Part shown: positions 20,659 through 30,085 of the stretch, piece by piece
How the letters are laid out: the number at the start of each line of letters is the position of its first letter
How positions within the stretch are numbered: position 1 is the stretch's first letter
Assembly: GCF_001907695.1 (NCBI RefSeq)
Contig: NZ_KV880638.1
Coordinates: forward strand, 1,537,297 to 1,601,296
DNA: 64,000 nt
Origin: Thalassospira sp. TSL5-1
Lineage (GTDB): Bacteria > Pseudomonadota > Alphaproteobacteria > Rhodospirillales > Thalassospiraceae
Reading direction: 5' to 3'
Program-made: the position numbers and the translations under genes
The notes under the pieces: model-generated
Database searches by the model: none
Told to the model about the DNA's origin: nothing
Seen by the model: the letters and a program-made list of their open reading frames with translations, nothing else

Positions 20659-22476
20659 TTAATTTTGGCGTTTGCGCTGATAAAGCGCTTTCATGCGTTG
20701 TTCATAGGCCGCGCGAATTTTATGGCGGCGAATTTTCATCGATGGCGTCAGCATTTCGTTTTCGATGCTAAAGGCGCTGTCGGCAAAGGTAAAACTGCGC
20801 ACTTTTTCAATGGTGGAAAGGCGGGTATTGACTCGGTCTACGGCCTTTCGGATCAGTTTGCGGAAGTCTTCATTTTCCGAAAGGATTTCGATTTTGTTTT
20901 CCACCCCGTTCGCGCGGGCAAATTCGCGCATCACGTCTTCTTCGGGCCAGAGAATGGCAACCAGATAGGGCTGGTCATCGCCGTACACCATTGCCTGCGC
21001 AATTTCGGTTTCAAGGGTGAGCAAGCCTTCGATCCGTTGGGGGGAGATATTATCGCCGCCGGAATTGACGATAATGTCCTTCTTGCGGTCCGTGATCATC
21101 AGGTTGCCTTCATCATCCAACTGGCCGATATCGCCGGTATGAAGCCAGCCATCAATAATGGTTTGGGCGGTGGTTTCGGGCAGGTTCCAGTAACCCTGCA
21201 TCAGGCTTTCGCCGCGCAAAAGAATTTCGCCGTCCGGGGCGATTTTGCATTCAACACCCAGCATGGGCGGGCCAACGGTGCGCAATTTGTTGTTTTCCGC
21301 CCGGTTGCACGACACCACAGGGCTGAATTCGGTTTGGCCGTAGCCCTGCAAAATGCGCAGGCCACACGATACAAACAACACACCCAGTTCATAATTCAGC
21401 GGCCCCCCGCCAGAAACCATCGCCTTGAGGCGACCGCCAAACCGCTGGCGCAGTTTGCGGCGTAGCAGCAGTTCACACACCAGATTTTGGACCCATTCGA
21501 TCGGGTTCAAGCGCTCCCCTTCATATTTTTTACGGCCCAGACGCAGCGTCAGATTAAACAGCTTGAGCTTGAAGCCACCTTCCTTTTCCAGGGTGCGGCT
21601 CATGCGTTGATACAGCATTTCATAAAGGCGGGGCACCGCCGTCATGATGGTTGGGCGAACTTCGGCCAGGTTGGCCGCCAGTTTATCGAGACTTTCGGCA
21701 TAGTAAATTTGCGCGCCCAGGCTGATGGGAAAATACAGCCCGGCGGTATGCTCGTAAGAATGCGACAGCGGCAGGAAGGACAGGAATATTTCCTCATCAA
21801 GCCCCAGGGCATCGATAATGTCGAATGCTCCGGCGCAATTGTTAATAATCGCCCCGTGACTGAGCATCACGCCCTTGGGTGCGCCGCCGGTGCCCGATGT
21901 ATAAATCAGGCTGGCGGTATCGCTGCGTTTGATATTGGCAACCCAGGCATCCACATCGTCATCCAGGGCCTCGCCCTGGGCAATCATGTCATCCCATTTG
22001 GAAATGGTGATGCCGCCCACAAAATTTTGCCCCCAATCCTCTATCGTGATGGCGTGGCGGCACCGCCCGGAATCCAGCGCACCATGCAAAAAGGGCTTTG
22101 CCAGTTTTTTGGTGGAAATAATCGCCAGGCTGGCACCGGAATCCTCGATGATATGTAAATGGTCGCGTTCGGTATTGGTGGAATAGGCCGGGGCGGTTAA
22201 CCCGCCCACACACATGATCGCCAGATCGGCAATGCCCCACTCGGTACGGTTTTCCGACAGCAAAATAACCCGATCCCCGGGCCGAACGCCCAATTTGTAG
22301 AGGGAGCGGGCAAGGGCGCGGACCTGGCGGGCAGCTTCGCGCCAGGTGGTGGGGACAAATTCATCCGTCTCGGCTGATTTGGTCCACCAAAGGGGTTTGT
22401 CACTATTTTTCGCGGCCAGGTCGAAAAACATCGAAGGCAAGTTCTGCCAACGGGCATAATCCTGCAAATTCGTCAT
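20659..22476 (-). CDS. Long-chain acyl-CoA synthetase (AMP-forming)
   Basis: 605 residues of the AMP-dependent synthetase family, FAA1-like (long-chain fatty acid:CoA ligase). P-loop motif SLIYTSGTGGAPKGVMLSHG (about 185-205), GYGQTEFSPVVS, the hinge region GWLHTGDIGQLDDEGNLMITDRKKDIIVNSGG and a C-terminal domain. It activates fatty acids for beta-oxidation or lipid synthesis. Start ATG 22476 (MTNLQDYARW). Divergent from pepF across 166 bp. Chain-length preference is not readable from sequence. Confidence 0.92.
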   Translation of the reverse strand: MTNLQDYARWQNLPSMFFDLAAKNSDKPLWWTKSAETDEFVPTTWREAARQVRALARSLYKLGVRPGDRVILLSENRTEWGIADLAIMCVGGLTAPAYSTNTERDHLHIIEDSGASLAIISTKKLAKPFLHGALDSGRCRHAITIEDWGQNFVGGITISKWDDMIAQGEALDDDVDAWVANIKRSDTASLIYTSGTGGAPKGVMLSHGAIINNCAGAFDIIDALGLDEEIFLSFLPLSHSYEHTAGLYFPISLGAQIYYAESLDKLAANLAEVRPTIMTAVPRLYEMLYQRMSRTLEKEGGFKLKLFNLTLRLGRKKYEGERLNPIEWVQNLVCELLLRRKLRQRFGGRLKAMVSGGGPLNYELGVLFVSCGLRILQGYGQTEFSPVVSCNRAENNKLRTVGPPMLGVECKIAPDGEILLRGESLMQGYWNLPETTAQTIIDGWLHTGDIGQLDDEGNLMITDRKKDIIVNSGGDNISPQRIEGLLTLETEIAQAMVYGDDQPYLVAILWPEEDVMREFARANGVENKIEILSENEDFRKLIRKAVDRVNTRLSTIEKVRSFTFADSAFSIENEMLTPSMKIRRHKIRAAYEQRMKALYQRKRQN

Positions 22477-22642
22477 GGCGTTTCCCTGTTATTGTTTTCA
22501 TATATATAAGCTTTACGGCGCATGTGCCAATGGCCGCAAGATCAACTGTTTTGATCTTTTTGTCCGCTCGCGCTGGCGATGAAAATATCTTTGTCTTATA
22601 TCGCAGCAAAGACTTTTATGTTCCGAACGATCTGGAGGACCA

Positions 22643-24418
22643 ATGAACGCGATAAACAAGAACCTGCCGACCTGGGATCTGAGTGATCTTTATGCGGATG
22701 CCAAAGACCCGGCCATTCGCCGTGATCTCGACGATGCCAAACAGCGTTCGGAGGCATTCCAGAAGGAATATCAGGGCAAACTTGCCAGCCTTTCTGGCGA
22801 TGCGCTGGCCGGTGCCATTGCCGAATATGAAAGCATCTCGGAAATTTGCGGCCGAATTGGCTCGTTTGCGGGCCTTCTTCATGCCGGTGACGGCAGCGAC
22901 CCGGCCATTGGCCAGTTTTATCAGGGTGTTCGCGAACAACTCACCACGATTTCCAGCTTTACCCTGTTTTTCGGGCTGGAGCTGAACCGGATCGAGGAAG
23001 CGGCCCTGCAGGCGAAATATGATGAAAGTGCCGATTTGGCGCGTTATCGCCCGTGGCTTGATGAAAATCGGTCTTTCCGCCCGCACCAGCTTTCCGATGA
23101 AGTCGAACAGGTTTTGCATGAGCGCGAAGTGGCCGGATCAGGCGCGTGGATCCGCCTGTTTGACCAGACGATGGCCGAATTGCGCTTTCCCATCAATGGT
23201 CAGGACCTGACGATGTCTGAGGCGGCCAATATGCTGTCCTCGACCAAGGTGGAAGACCGCAAGGTTGCCGCGAAATCCATTGGCGATGTGTTGGGCAAAA
23301 ATATCAAATTGCTTTCGCACATCACCAACACCCTTGCCAAAGACAAAGAAATTGATGACCGCCTGCGCAGTTTTGCCACTCCGGTTAGTGCGCGCAACCT
23401 GTCCAACCAGGTGGAAGACGATGTGGTCGAGGCCCTGTGCGAAGCCGTGACGTCGTCCTATGGTGATTTGTCGCACCGTTATTACAAGCTGAAAGCCAAA
23501 TGGTTTGGTGTTGATCAGCTTGATTACTGGGACCGGAACGCACCGCTGCCCGAAGATGATGACCGTGAAATTGCCTGGGACACGGCCCGTGATACCGTGC
23601 TGAAGGCCTATGGAGAATTTTCTGGCGACCTTGCCGCGATTGGCAAACGGTTTTTTGATAACCCGTGGATTGATGTGCCGCCGCGCGCGGGCAAGGCATC
23701 GGGCGCGTTTGCGCATCCGACCGTGCCGTCGGCACATCCTTATCTGTTGCTAAATTATCATGGCAAAACCCGCGATGTGATGACGCTGGCGCACGAACTG
23801 GGTCACGGCGTGCACCAGATCTTGGCGGGCGAACAGGGCTATTTCCTGTCTGATACGCCACTCACTTTGGCGGAAACCGCATCGGTCTTTGGCGAAATGC
23901 TGACCTTCCAGTCGATGCTACGCGCCGAAAGCGACCCGAAGATGCGCCGCATCATGCTGGCAGGCAAGGTTGAGGATATGCTCAACACCGTGGTGCGCCA
24001 GATTGCGTTTTTCGAGTTTGAAAAACGTGTCCATGCCAAACGCCGAGAAGCGGAATTGACGGTGGATGAGATCTGCGAGATCTGGCTGGACGTACAAAAG
24101 GAAAGTCTGGGTGATGCGATCCGTTATGACGAGGAATATAAATATTACTGGTCATATATCCCGCATTTCATCCATTCGCCGTTTTATGTTTACGCCTATG
24201 CCTTTGGCGATTGCCTGGTGAATTCGCTTTATGACGTGTACCAGCATTCCGAAGAAGGGTTTCAGCAGAAATATTTTGACCTGCTGAAAGCCGGCGGCAC
24301 CAAGCGTCATCAGGAATTGCTGGCACCGTTTGGGCTGGATGCGTCGGACCCGGCCTTCTGGCAGCGCGGGCTTAACATGATCAAGCGCCTGATTGACGAA
24401 CTGGAGGAACTTTCCTGA
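22643..24418 (+). CDS. pepF: Oligoendopeptidase F (M3 family)
   Basis: Cytoplasmic zinc metallopeptidase cleaving oligopeptides of roughly 7-17 residues. 591 residues in the M3B style: helical N-terminal part, then the catalytic motif LAHELGHGVHQIL (HEXXH about residues 384-388) with the downstream glutamate in ETASVFGEMLTF and the substrate-binding tyrosines in YWSYIPHFIHSPFYVYAYAFG. ATG 22643 has GGAGG 6-10 bp upstream. The ABC1 kinase gene begins 1 bp after the stop, so they are likely co-transcribed. Confidence 0.93.
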   Translation: MNAINKNLPTWDLSDLYADAKDPAIRRDLDDAKQRSEAFQKEYQGKLASLSGDALAGAIAEYESISEICGRIGSFAGLLHAGDGSDPAIGQFYQGVREQLTTISSFTLFFGLELNRIEEAALQAKYDESADLARYRPWLDENRSFRPHQLSDEVEQVLHEREVAGSGAWIRLFDQTMAELRFPINGQDLTMSEAANMLSSTKVEDRKVAAKSIGDVLGKNIKLLSHITNTLAKDKEIDDRLRSFATPVSARNLSNQVEDDVVEALCEAVTSSYGDLSHRYYKLKAKWFGVDQLDYWDRNAPLPEDDDREIAWDTARDTVLKAYGEFSGDLAAIGKRFFDNPWIDVPPRAGKASGAFAHPTVPSAHPYLLLNYHGKTRDVMTLAHELGHGVHQILAGEQGYFLSDTPLTLAETASVFGEMLTFQSMLRAESDPKMRRIMLAGKVEDMLNTVVRQIAFFEFEKRVHAKRREAELTVDEICEIWLDVQKESLGDAIRYDEEYKYYWSYIPHFIHSPFYVYAYAFGDCLVNSLYDVYQHSEEGFQQKYFDLLKAGGTKRHQELLAPFGLDASDPAFWQRGLNMIKRLIDELEELS

Positions 24419-24419
24419 T

Positions 24420-25796
24420 ATGAGCGATGATAACGACGACGATTTTCGCCAATCCGAAGATAATCGTTTTGGTGGGCGGGTGCGTCGTTATGCCCGCGTC
24501 GGTGCGTCTGCCGGGAAACTGGCGACGCGCCTTGCGGTAGGAAAGGTTTTCGGCGGCGAGGTTGATCATGGTCGATACGCTGCCGATTTAACCGCCGCCT
24601 TGGGCGGGCTGAAAGGCCCGCTGATGAAGGTGGCGCAAATTCTGTCCACCATCCCCGATGCTTTGCCGCGCGACTATGCCGATGCGCTGGCAGGCCTGCA
24701 GGCCGATGCCCCGCCCATGGGCTGGTTGTTTGTCAAACGCCGGATGCGCACCGAACTGGGCGCGGGCTGGCAGGAGAAATTTGCCGATTTTGGCAAGGAT
24801 GCCGCAGCTGCCGCCTCATTGGGGCAGGTGCATAAGGCAACCCTGCCCGATGGTCGCGATGTAGCGTGTAAACTGCAATATCCCGATATGGCCGCAACGG
24901 TTGAGGCCGATTTAAAACAGCTTCGCGCTGCCTTTGCCATTTACCGGCGTTATGACAGCGCGATTGATGCGGAAAACATCCAGCTGGAGCTGGCCGCGCG
25001 CCTGCGTGAAGAGCTGGATTATGAACGTGAAGCGCGGCAAATGGCGCTTTATGGGCATATGTTGCGCGATGAAGCCCATGTGCATGTGCCCGAACCGGTC
25101 ATGGATCTGACAAGCCGCCGCCTTTTGACCATGACCTGGCTTCAGGGCGGTAAATTGCAGGCCTTTGTTGATCGTAACCCGACTGAGGCGGAACGCAACC
25201 AGGTGGCACTGAACATGTTTCGGGCCTGGTATGTGCCGTTCTATAAATATGGTGTCATTCACGGTGACCCGCATTTGGGCAATTATTCCCTGCGTGATGA
25301 CCTAAGCGTCAATTTGCTGGATTTTGGCTGTATCCGCGTGTTCCAGCCGGGTTTTGTCGAGGCGGTGATTTCGCTGTATCATGCCCTGCGCGATAATGAC
25401 CGGGATCGGGCGGTGGCGGCCTATGAAAGCTGGGGCTTTACCAACCTTTCAAATGAACTGATCGATGTGCTGAACATCTGGGCAGGGTTTGTGTATGGGC
25501 CGTTGCTTGATGACCGCGAACGCAAGATGGAAGAAAGTAATTCGGTGGCCTATGGCGCGGAAGTGGCGGGCAAGGTGCATGCGGAATTGCGCCGTTTGGG
25601 TGGTGTAAAGCCGCCGCGCGAATTTGTGCTGGTGGACCGGGCGGCTGTGGGGCTGGGGTCGGTGTTTTTACGGCTGGATGCCAAGGTGAACTGGTACCGG
25701 ATTTTCCATGATCTGGTGCAAGATTTTGATGTTGCCAAATTGGCACAAAACCAGAATGAAGCCCTTGAAAAGGTGGGGCTGGAACGCCCTGAATAA
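24420..25796 (+). CDS. ABC1/AarF (UbiB-type) atypical kinase
   Basis: About 458 residues of the ABC1/ADCK/UbiB protein-kinase-like family, which supports ubiquinone biosynthesis. Visible: the family's N-terminal signature in a variant form (LKGPLMKVAQIL in place of KxGQ), the Ala-rich loop AAAASLGQVHKATLPDG, the lysine in VACKLQYP, the catalytic loop VIHGDPHLGNYSL and the metal-binding DFG in LLDFGCIR. Unlike UbiB it has no C-terminal membrane helices. ATG 24420 is 1 bp after the pepF stop; an in-frame TTG at 24393 would overlap pepF by 26 bp. coq9 also lies in this window (36.8 kb), consistent with ubiquinone metabolism. Confidence 0.88.
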   Translation: MSDDNDDDFRQSEDNRFGGRVRRYARVGASAGKLATRLAVGKVFGGEVDHGRYAADLTAALGGLKGPLMKVAQILSTIPDALPRDYADALAGLQADAPPMGWLFVKRRMRTELGAGWQEKFADFGKDAAAAASLGQVHKATLPDGRDVACKLQYPDMAATVEADLKQLRAAFAIYRRYDSAIDAENIQLELAARLREELDYEREARQMALYGHMLRDEAHVHVPEPVMDLTSRRLLTMTWLQGGKLQAFVDRNPTEAERNQVALNMFRAWYVPFYKYGVIHGDPHLGNYSLRDDLSVNLLDFGCIRVFQPGFVEAVISLYHALRDNDRDRAVAAYESWGFTNLSNELIDVLNIWAGFVYGPLLDDRERKMEESNSVAYGAEVAGKVHAELRRLGGVKPPREFVLVDRAAVGLGSVFLRLDAKVNWYRIFHDLVQDFDVAKLAQNQNEALEKVGLERPE

Positions 25797-25820
25797 CTGG
25801 CAGGAATAAAGCCAATAGTA

Positions 25821-25854
25821 CGGGGCCGGATCGTTATGATCCGGCCCCGCCGGT
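25821..25854. terminator. Convergent hairpin between the ABC1 kinase and haem-protein genes
   Basis: Perfect 12-bp arms CGGGGCCGGATC / GATCCGGCCCCG with a GTTAT loop between two converging genes. On the + strand TTTT follows after 6 bases; the minus side has no clear T-run. Probably a shared terminator. Confidence 0.7.
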
Positions 25855-25875
25855 TTTATCAACCAAAGCCGGGAC

Positions 25876-27600
25876 CTATTTGCCAGAAACGGTCGGCAGG
25901 TCCGGGCTGATGCCATTAAAAATGTGGCTGATTTTCAGACCGTTGGGCGACTTGAAAGTGTTATGGCAACCAAAGCAGCCCGAGCTTTGCTCGAAGGTTT
26001 CCATTGAGGTATTGGCCAGCATGGGCGAGCCGGTAATGGCCTTTGCCGTGCTTTTTTCGGGAATGCTGCCATCGCTGGTCCAGACGGCACCGCTCAGGAA
26101 GTAATACTGGCGCGGGTCGGTGGGGCTTTGGGCCTTCAGGTGGCGTTTGACATCGCGGTTGAGCGAGATGATCTGTGTGGTTTGCGAAACGGCATTAGTT
26201 TCGGTGGTGCTTGATACCTGTTTGATGCCCCACGGGTTCAGGCGGGTCACATTGGATGGCGCGATGGGATCATTGCCATCGGCGCTGACAATGTCGCTTT
26301 TGGCGACGCAACCGGTGGGCATTGTGGAATCATCGCAGCCCTTGGCATATTCGGTGACGGTATCGACAATGTCGCCATCGGAATAAATCCAGCCGGTTTT
26401 GGTTTTTGGGTCCGATGCCGCGACGACTTTGTTTTTGTCGTTCATGTAATAATAAACGCCATTGGGCGCGTTGTTTTCATGCTCGATGGTGGCCCAGATC
26501 ATTTCCGGGTGGCCCTTGACCGTCCCGACAACGTGCATGCCAACCAGCGCCATTTCACGGGTTGCAGAGTCTTTGACTATCCAGTGGTTGGGGTCGGAGC
26601 GGTCATAGATCGGAATTTGCAGGTTTTGCCGGATATATTTGTTTTTGCTGCCGGTGGGCAGGGATGCGGCCTCGACCCAGCTTGTTTTAACCTCGACCGC
26701 CAGTGACAGAAAATCGACAGCCGGTTCGATTTGCGGAATGATCGATGAACCCTGGGCCGGCGCGGTTGGTTCTGCTGTTGCCATCATTGCTGTATCATTG
26801 CTGTTTTTCGGACATAGTTTCTTTTCGATAATGGTCGGGATCAGGCCCTTTTCAACATAGTTGTTTTGTTCGGCATATTTCAAAATGGCGCAGGTTTCCG
26901 CCGCCGTGGTGGGGAATTGCGATGCCAGCGGGGTGCCCTTGGTCTTGCCTGACAACAGGTTTTTATAAAGGCTCAGGAAATAGCCATATTGCCGGTTTGT
27001 ATGGATGCCGTAATAGGTCAGCGAGGATTGTTTGCCTGTTTCGGCTGGGGGTTGTGTCAGTAACACGCCATTGCCACCTGCCTGGCCGATGCTTTCGTCT
27101 TCGTCATTTTTGGCGGCGCGCAGGCTGATGGCCAGATTGTCGCCCTGAACGCTTTCGCCTTGCTTAAGCAGTTTTGTGTGGTCGCTTGACAGGCGATAGA
27201 AAAATTCGGTGTTGAAAACAAAGGGCAGGGTCGCCGGGTATTGCGGTTCGGCGGGCTGTTTGCCGACGTCATCAATGGTTGAGGTCATCCACAGAAACAT
27301 CTGGGCACCCCATTTGTAAAAGTCGCAGTGATTGGCGGTTTTGTCGGCAAAATCCGGGCCATTGACCGGAAAGATATAGGGCATTCCGCTGGTTTCGTCA
27401 TAAACCGGGCTGGTCAGGCCAAATAGCGGTAATGTGATCCAGGTTTGAAATTCTTTGCTGCTCAGGCTGCATTGGCTTTTATCAACATCGCCGGGAAAAT
27501 AGGTTTGCGCGCTGGCGGATGATGCGCCAGCAAGAACCGAAAGACTCCAGATGGCGAGGGTTGCCCCTGCCAGATGTAAAAGGCGTTTTTTCTGTCTCAT
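25876..27600 (-). CDS. Exported mono-haem cytochrome c-type protein, uncharacterised family
   Basis: About 574 residues starting at ATG 27600 (MRQKKRLLHL), preceded by GGGGACAG; a Sec signal peptide ends near ASSASA (about residue 30). The frame is open a further 57 codons upstream but that part lacks a ribosome site. A single covalent haem site CFGCH sits very close to the C terminus (about residue 538), preceded by NTSMETFEQSSG. The rest has no recognised enzyme domain; VEVKTSW, GMHVVGTVKGHPEMIWATIEH and FFYRLSSDH recur in unannotated proteobacterial proteins of this type. It is likely a periplasmic electron-transfer or oxidoreductase component. Function unknown. Confidence 0.7.
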   Translation of the reverse strand: MRQKKRLLHLAGATLAIWSLSVLAGASSASAQTYFPGDVDKSQCSLSSKEFQTWITLPLFGLTSPVYDETSGMPYIFPVNGPDFADKTANHCDFYKWGAQMFLWMTSTIDDVGKQPAEPQYPATLPFVFNTEFFYRLSSDHTKLLKQGESVQGDNLAISLRAAKNDEDESIGQAGGNGVLLTQPPAETGKQSSLTYYGIHTNRQYGYFLSLYKNLLSGKTKGTPLASQFPTTAAETCAILKYAEQNNYVEKGLIPTIIEKKLCPKNSNDTAMMATAEPTAPAQGSSIIPQIEPAVDFLSLAVEVKTSWVEAASLPTGSKNKYIRQNLQIPIYDRSDPNHWIVKDSATREMALVGMHVVGTVKGHPEMIWATIEHENNAPNGVYYYMNDKNKVVAASDPKTKTGWIYSDGDIVDTVTEYAKGCDDSTMPTGCVAKSDIVSADGNDPIAPSNVTRLNPWGIKQVSSTTETNAVSQTTQIISLNRDVKRHLKAQSPTDPRQYYFLSGAVWTSDGSIPEKSTAKAITGSPMLANTSMETFEQSSGCFGCHNTFKSPNGLKISHIFNGISPDLPTVSGK

Positions 27601-27980
27601 GATCTGTCCCCGTTCTAAAAAAATCCCTGATTTCGGAAAGGAATCCGGATTTGTTGGACGGCATGCGCGACAGCTTGTGACGCCAGAAACGCTGGCGACG
27701 ATTCGCAAACGGTATTTCTGCAATGGGTATTTTTTCCCGTTTGTGCCTGCAAACAGTGCTCTAAGAACCACTTTGATGTGATGTTTCCCGAAATAAATTT
27801 CCCGGACTGACTGCGAGCTTTCCCCAAGAAAGCATTGGTTTATGGTGCTTTAATTTGGCAGGGGTGAAAACCCTAAGGTGTATTGTTGTTGTATTATTGC
27901 CGTAAAGGGTTCTATGCTGGATGTAGGAAAGTGAGGGAAAACAGCAGGTTGATTGTTTTCATCCGGGAATGACACCTATT

Positions 27981-28009
27981 CCACACAGATAAAGATGTGT
28001 GTGGTTTTT
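27981..28009 (+). terminator. Orphan intrinsic terminator (first in the pntAA gap)
   Basis: CCACACA-G-AT / AT-G-TGTGTGG hairpin (9 pairs, one G.G mismatch) with an AAAG loop and TTTTT immediately after. No + strand gene ends upstream; the nearest gene (25876-27600) is on the other strand. Confidence 0.7.
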
Positions 28010-28223
28010 CGCACATGAAAGAAAATCGTTATTGTAAACCATAAATAAGTTAACTGGTGTTTTTCCAAGGTTTTGCTGTTGAGATCATGAAAAGAAAGTC
28101 GCATCTTGCAATCAACGCAGACAAAGCGGGGCGCTGGTGAATGTTTGTCCTGAGCATCACTGGCGGGTGGGACCCGGTTTGTCACCAAGGCTTTGTTGCC
28201 TCGGAAAGCGTGGTGGGAAAGCG

Positions 28224-28262
28224 GGCGGTTTCTTCTGTTTGTTCAGAGGAGCCGCCTTTTTT
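28224..28262 (+). terminator. Orphan intrinsic terminator (second in the pntAA gap)
   Basis: GGCGG plus an 8-bp extension (TTCTTCTG / CAGAGGAG, with G.U pairs), one bulged T, a TTTGTT loop, then CCGCC and TTTTTT. 205 bp upstream of pntAA. It either ends a small RNA or attenuates a long pntAA leader. Confidence 0.75.
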
Positions 28263-28467
28263 CATCCTTGGCGGAAGTTTGGCACCCTGCGGGAAAAGGT
28301 CATTAGGCCGTTTTGCCAAGGGTTGTGATGATGCCAGGGCGTGAAACCGGCCTGCCGGACAAGGGTTTAACAAAACAATACCAAAGCCCCGGAAACAGGG
28401 GCGGTACAATAAGAAATACCGACATACCAGACAGGATTGTTATAAAAAGGGAAGGAGGTACGACGCG

Positions 28468-29646
28468 ATGAAGCTGGCCGTTCCAAGGGAAATATGGCCC
28501 GGTGAGAAGCGCGTTGCCATCACACCGGACACCGTTAAAAAATATACGGGTCTGGGGTTTGAGGTGGTGATCGAAACCGGTGCAGGCGAATACGCATCCA
28601 TTGCCGATGATCGCTATGTAGATGCCGGGGCAACCATTGCCAAAACAGCGAAGGCCGCGACTGAGGATGCCGATATCATCCTCAAGGTGCGCCCGCCGAT
28701 GGTCGAGGGGAAAACCAATGAGCTTGCCGCCTATAAAAAGGGTGCCACGGTTATTGGTTTGATCGAACCCTATGACCGGGCAGAGCTGATTGGCAAGATG
28801 GCCGAGGCCGGCCTGACCAGTTTTGCCATGGAATTGGTGCCGCGCATTTCACGCGCCCAGTCGATGGATGTGCTGTCCTCGCAATCCAACCTGGCAGGTT
28901 ATCGTTCCGTGATTGATGCCGCCCACGAATTTGGCCGCATCTTTCCGATGATGATGACAGCGGCAGGCACCCTTGCGCCAACTCGCATTGTGGTGGTGGG
29001 CGCCGGTGTGGCCGGTTTGCAGGCCATTGCCACGGGCAAACGCCTTGGTGCGGTGGTTTCCGCCTTTGACGTGCGCCCGGCGGTTAAGGAACAGGTGCAA
29101 TCCCTTGGCGGCACCTTTATCGAGGTCGAGGATGATGATGCCGCCACGGCCGAAACGGCCGGGGGCTATGCCCGTGAAATGTCTGACGACTATAAAAAGA
29201 AGCAGGCAGCCAAGCTCAAGGAAGTTTTGGCAAAAACCGACATCGTGATTACCACGGCCCTTATTCCTGGCCGTCCGGCGCCTGAAATTGTCACGGCCGA
29301 TATGGTGGCGGGCATGAAAAATGGCTCCATCATTATTGACCTGGCCGCCGAGCGCGGTGGCAACGTTGCCGGGGTGAAGCCGGGCGAAAGCACGATGACG
29401 GAGAATGGCGTTAAAATTATTGGCCCGTCCAATATCGTCAGTTCCGTCGCTGCCGATGCAACCGCGATGTATGCCAAAAACCTGCTGAATTTTGTCACCC
29501 TGATGGTGGATGGCGAAAAGAAGGAAATGGTTATTAACCGCGAAGACCAGATCATCGCCGAAACCATGCTGACACAGAATGGCAAAATGGTTCATCCGAA
29601 ATTTGGTGGTGAGGCCGAGAAGGAAACGGAGGCAGAAAATGGTTGA
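28468..29646 (+). CDS. pntAA: NAD(P) transhydrogenase alpha subunit, part 1 (PntAA)
   Basis: NAD(H)-binding domain I of the proton-translocating transhydrogenase. 392 residues: [21 protein letters not shown] (alanine-dehydrogenase-like N-terminal domain), [24 protein letters not shown] (NAD Rossmann motif, about 172) and a mobile loop around [13 protein letters not shown]. Start ATG 28468 has AAGGAGGT upstream, the strongest ribosome site seen in the window. The subunit is split (pntAA/pntAB/pntB), as in Rhodospirillum. Its stop overlaps pntAB by 8 bp. The complex uses the proton gradient to make NADPH from NADH. Confidence 0.97.
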   Translation: MKLAVPREIWPGEKRVAITPDTVKKYTGLGFEVVIETGAGEYASIADDRYVDAGATIAKTAKAATEDADIILKVRPPMVEGKTNELAAYKKGATVIGLIEPYDRAELIGKMAEAGLTSFAMELVPRISRAQSMDVLSSQSNLAGYRSVIDAAHEFGRIFPMMMTAAGTLAPTRIVVVGAGVAGLQAIATGKRLGAVVSAFDVRPAVKEQVQSLGGTFIEVEDDDAATAETAGGYAREMSDDYKKKQAAKLKEVLAKTDIVITTALIPGRPAPEIVTADMVAGMKNGSIIIDLAAERGGNVAGVKPGESTMTENGVKIIGPSNIVSSVAADATAMYAKNLLNFVTLMVDGEKKEMVINREDQIIAETMLTQNGKMVHPKFGGEAEKETEAENG

Positions 29647-30070
29647 TCAATCTGTCACACAATCTGCCAATGACGTGCGGGATTCCGCCCTTGGTTTGGC
29701 GGAAAAGGCCGCAAAACTGGCCGACCAGCTTGCCTCGGGCGCGCATGACGTTGCCAGTGGTGCCGCCCATGCCGCATCATCGGGCGGGGTTAGCCCCACC
29801 GTGATTGGCCTGACGGTTTTTGTTCTGGCCTGCTTTGTCGGCTATTACGTGGTGTGGAAAGTCACCCCCGCCCTGCATTCGCCGCTGATGGCGGTGACGA
29901 ATGCCATTTCATCGGTCATCATTGTTGGTGCGCTTCTGGCGTCCGGCCCGGTGGATATGAACATCTCCAAGGTGATGGGCTTTGTCGCCGTGGTGTTGGC
30001 TTCGATCAACATTTTCGGTGGTTTTATCGTCGCGCAACGCATGTTGCAGATGTTCAAGAAAAAGAAGTAG
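29639..30070 (+). CDS. pntAB: NAD(P) transhydrogenase alpha subunit, part 2 (PntAB)
   Basis: Small membrane subunit supplying part of the proton channel (domain II). 143 residues: a soluble amphipathic Ala-rich N-terminal stretch (about 1-50), then three membrane helices ([55 protein letters not shown]). Start ATG 29639 overlaps the pntAA stop by 8 bp, giving translational coupling. An upstream ATG at 29579 would overlap far more and is not used. Ends KKKK. Confidence 0.93.
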   Translation: MVDQSVTQSANDVRDSALGLAEKAAKLADQLASGAHDVASGAAHAASSGGVSPTVIGLTVFVLACFVGYYVVWKVTPALHSPLMAVTNAISSVIIVGALLASGPVDMNISKVMGFVAVVLASINIFGGFIVAQRMLQMFKKKK

Positions 30071-30085
30071 GGAAGGGGAAACATC

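Larger units (their letters stand above)
27601..28467. other. Long gap between the haem protein and pntAA
   Basis: 867 bp with no convincing protein gene. It holds two + strand intrinsic terminators (27981-28009 and 28224-28262) that do not end any visible coding sequence, a strong ribosome site for pntAA at 28453-28459, and structured sequence at 28130-28210. Small open frames at 27976-28188 (minus) and 28137-28344 (plus) have no family resemblance. Confidence 0.6.

Noticed and set aside
20620..21465. Long open frame opposite the acyl-CoA synthetase
   Set aside because: It is a mirror of the well-supported synthetase gene in another frame.
10854..28155. GTTTGTCCTGAGCA shared by 10856-10869 and 28142-28155
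   Set aside because: A shared 14-mer is expected several times by chance in 64 kb, and the flanks do not align beyond it.
28137..28344. Short + strand open frames before pntAA
   Set aside because: No ribosome site, low-complexity Cys/Trp/Arg-rich translation, and the region contains a strong terminator hairpin.
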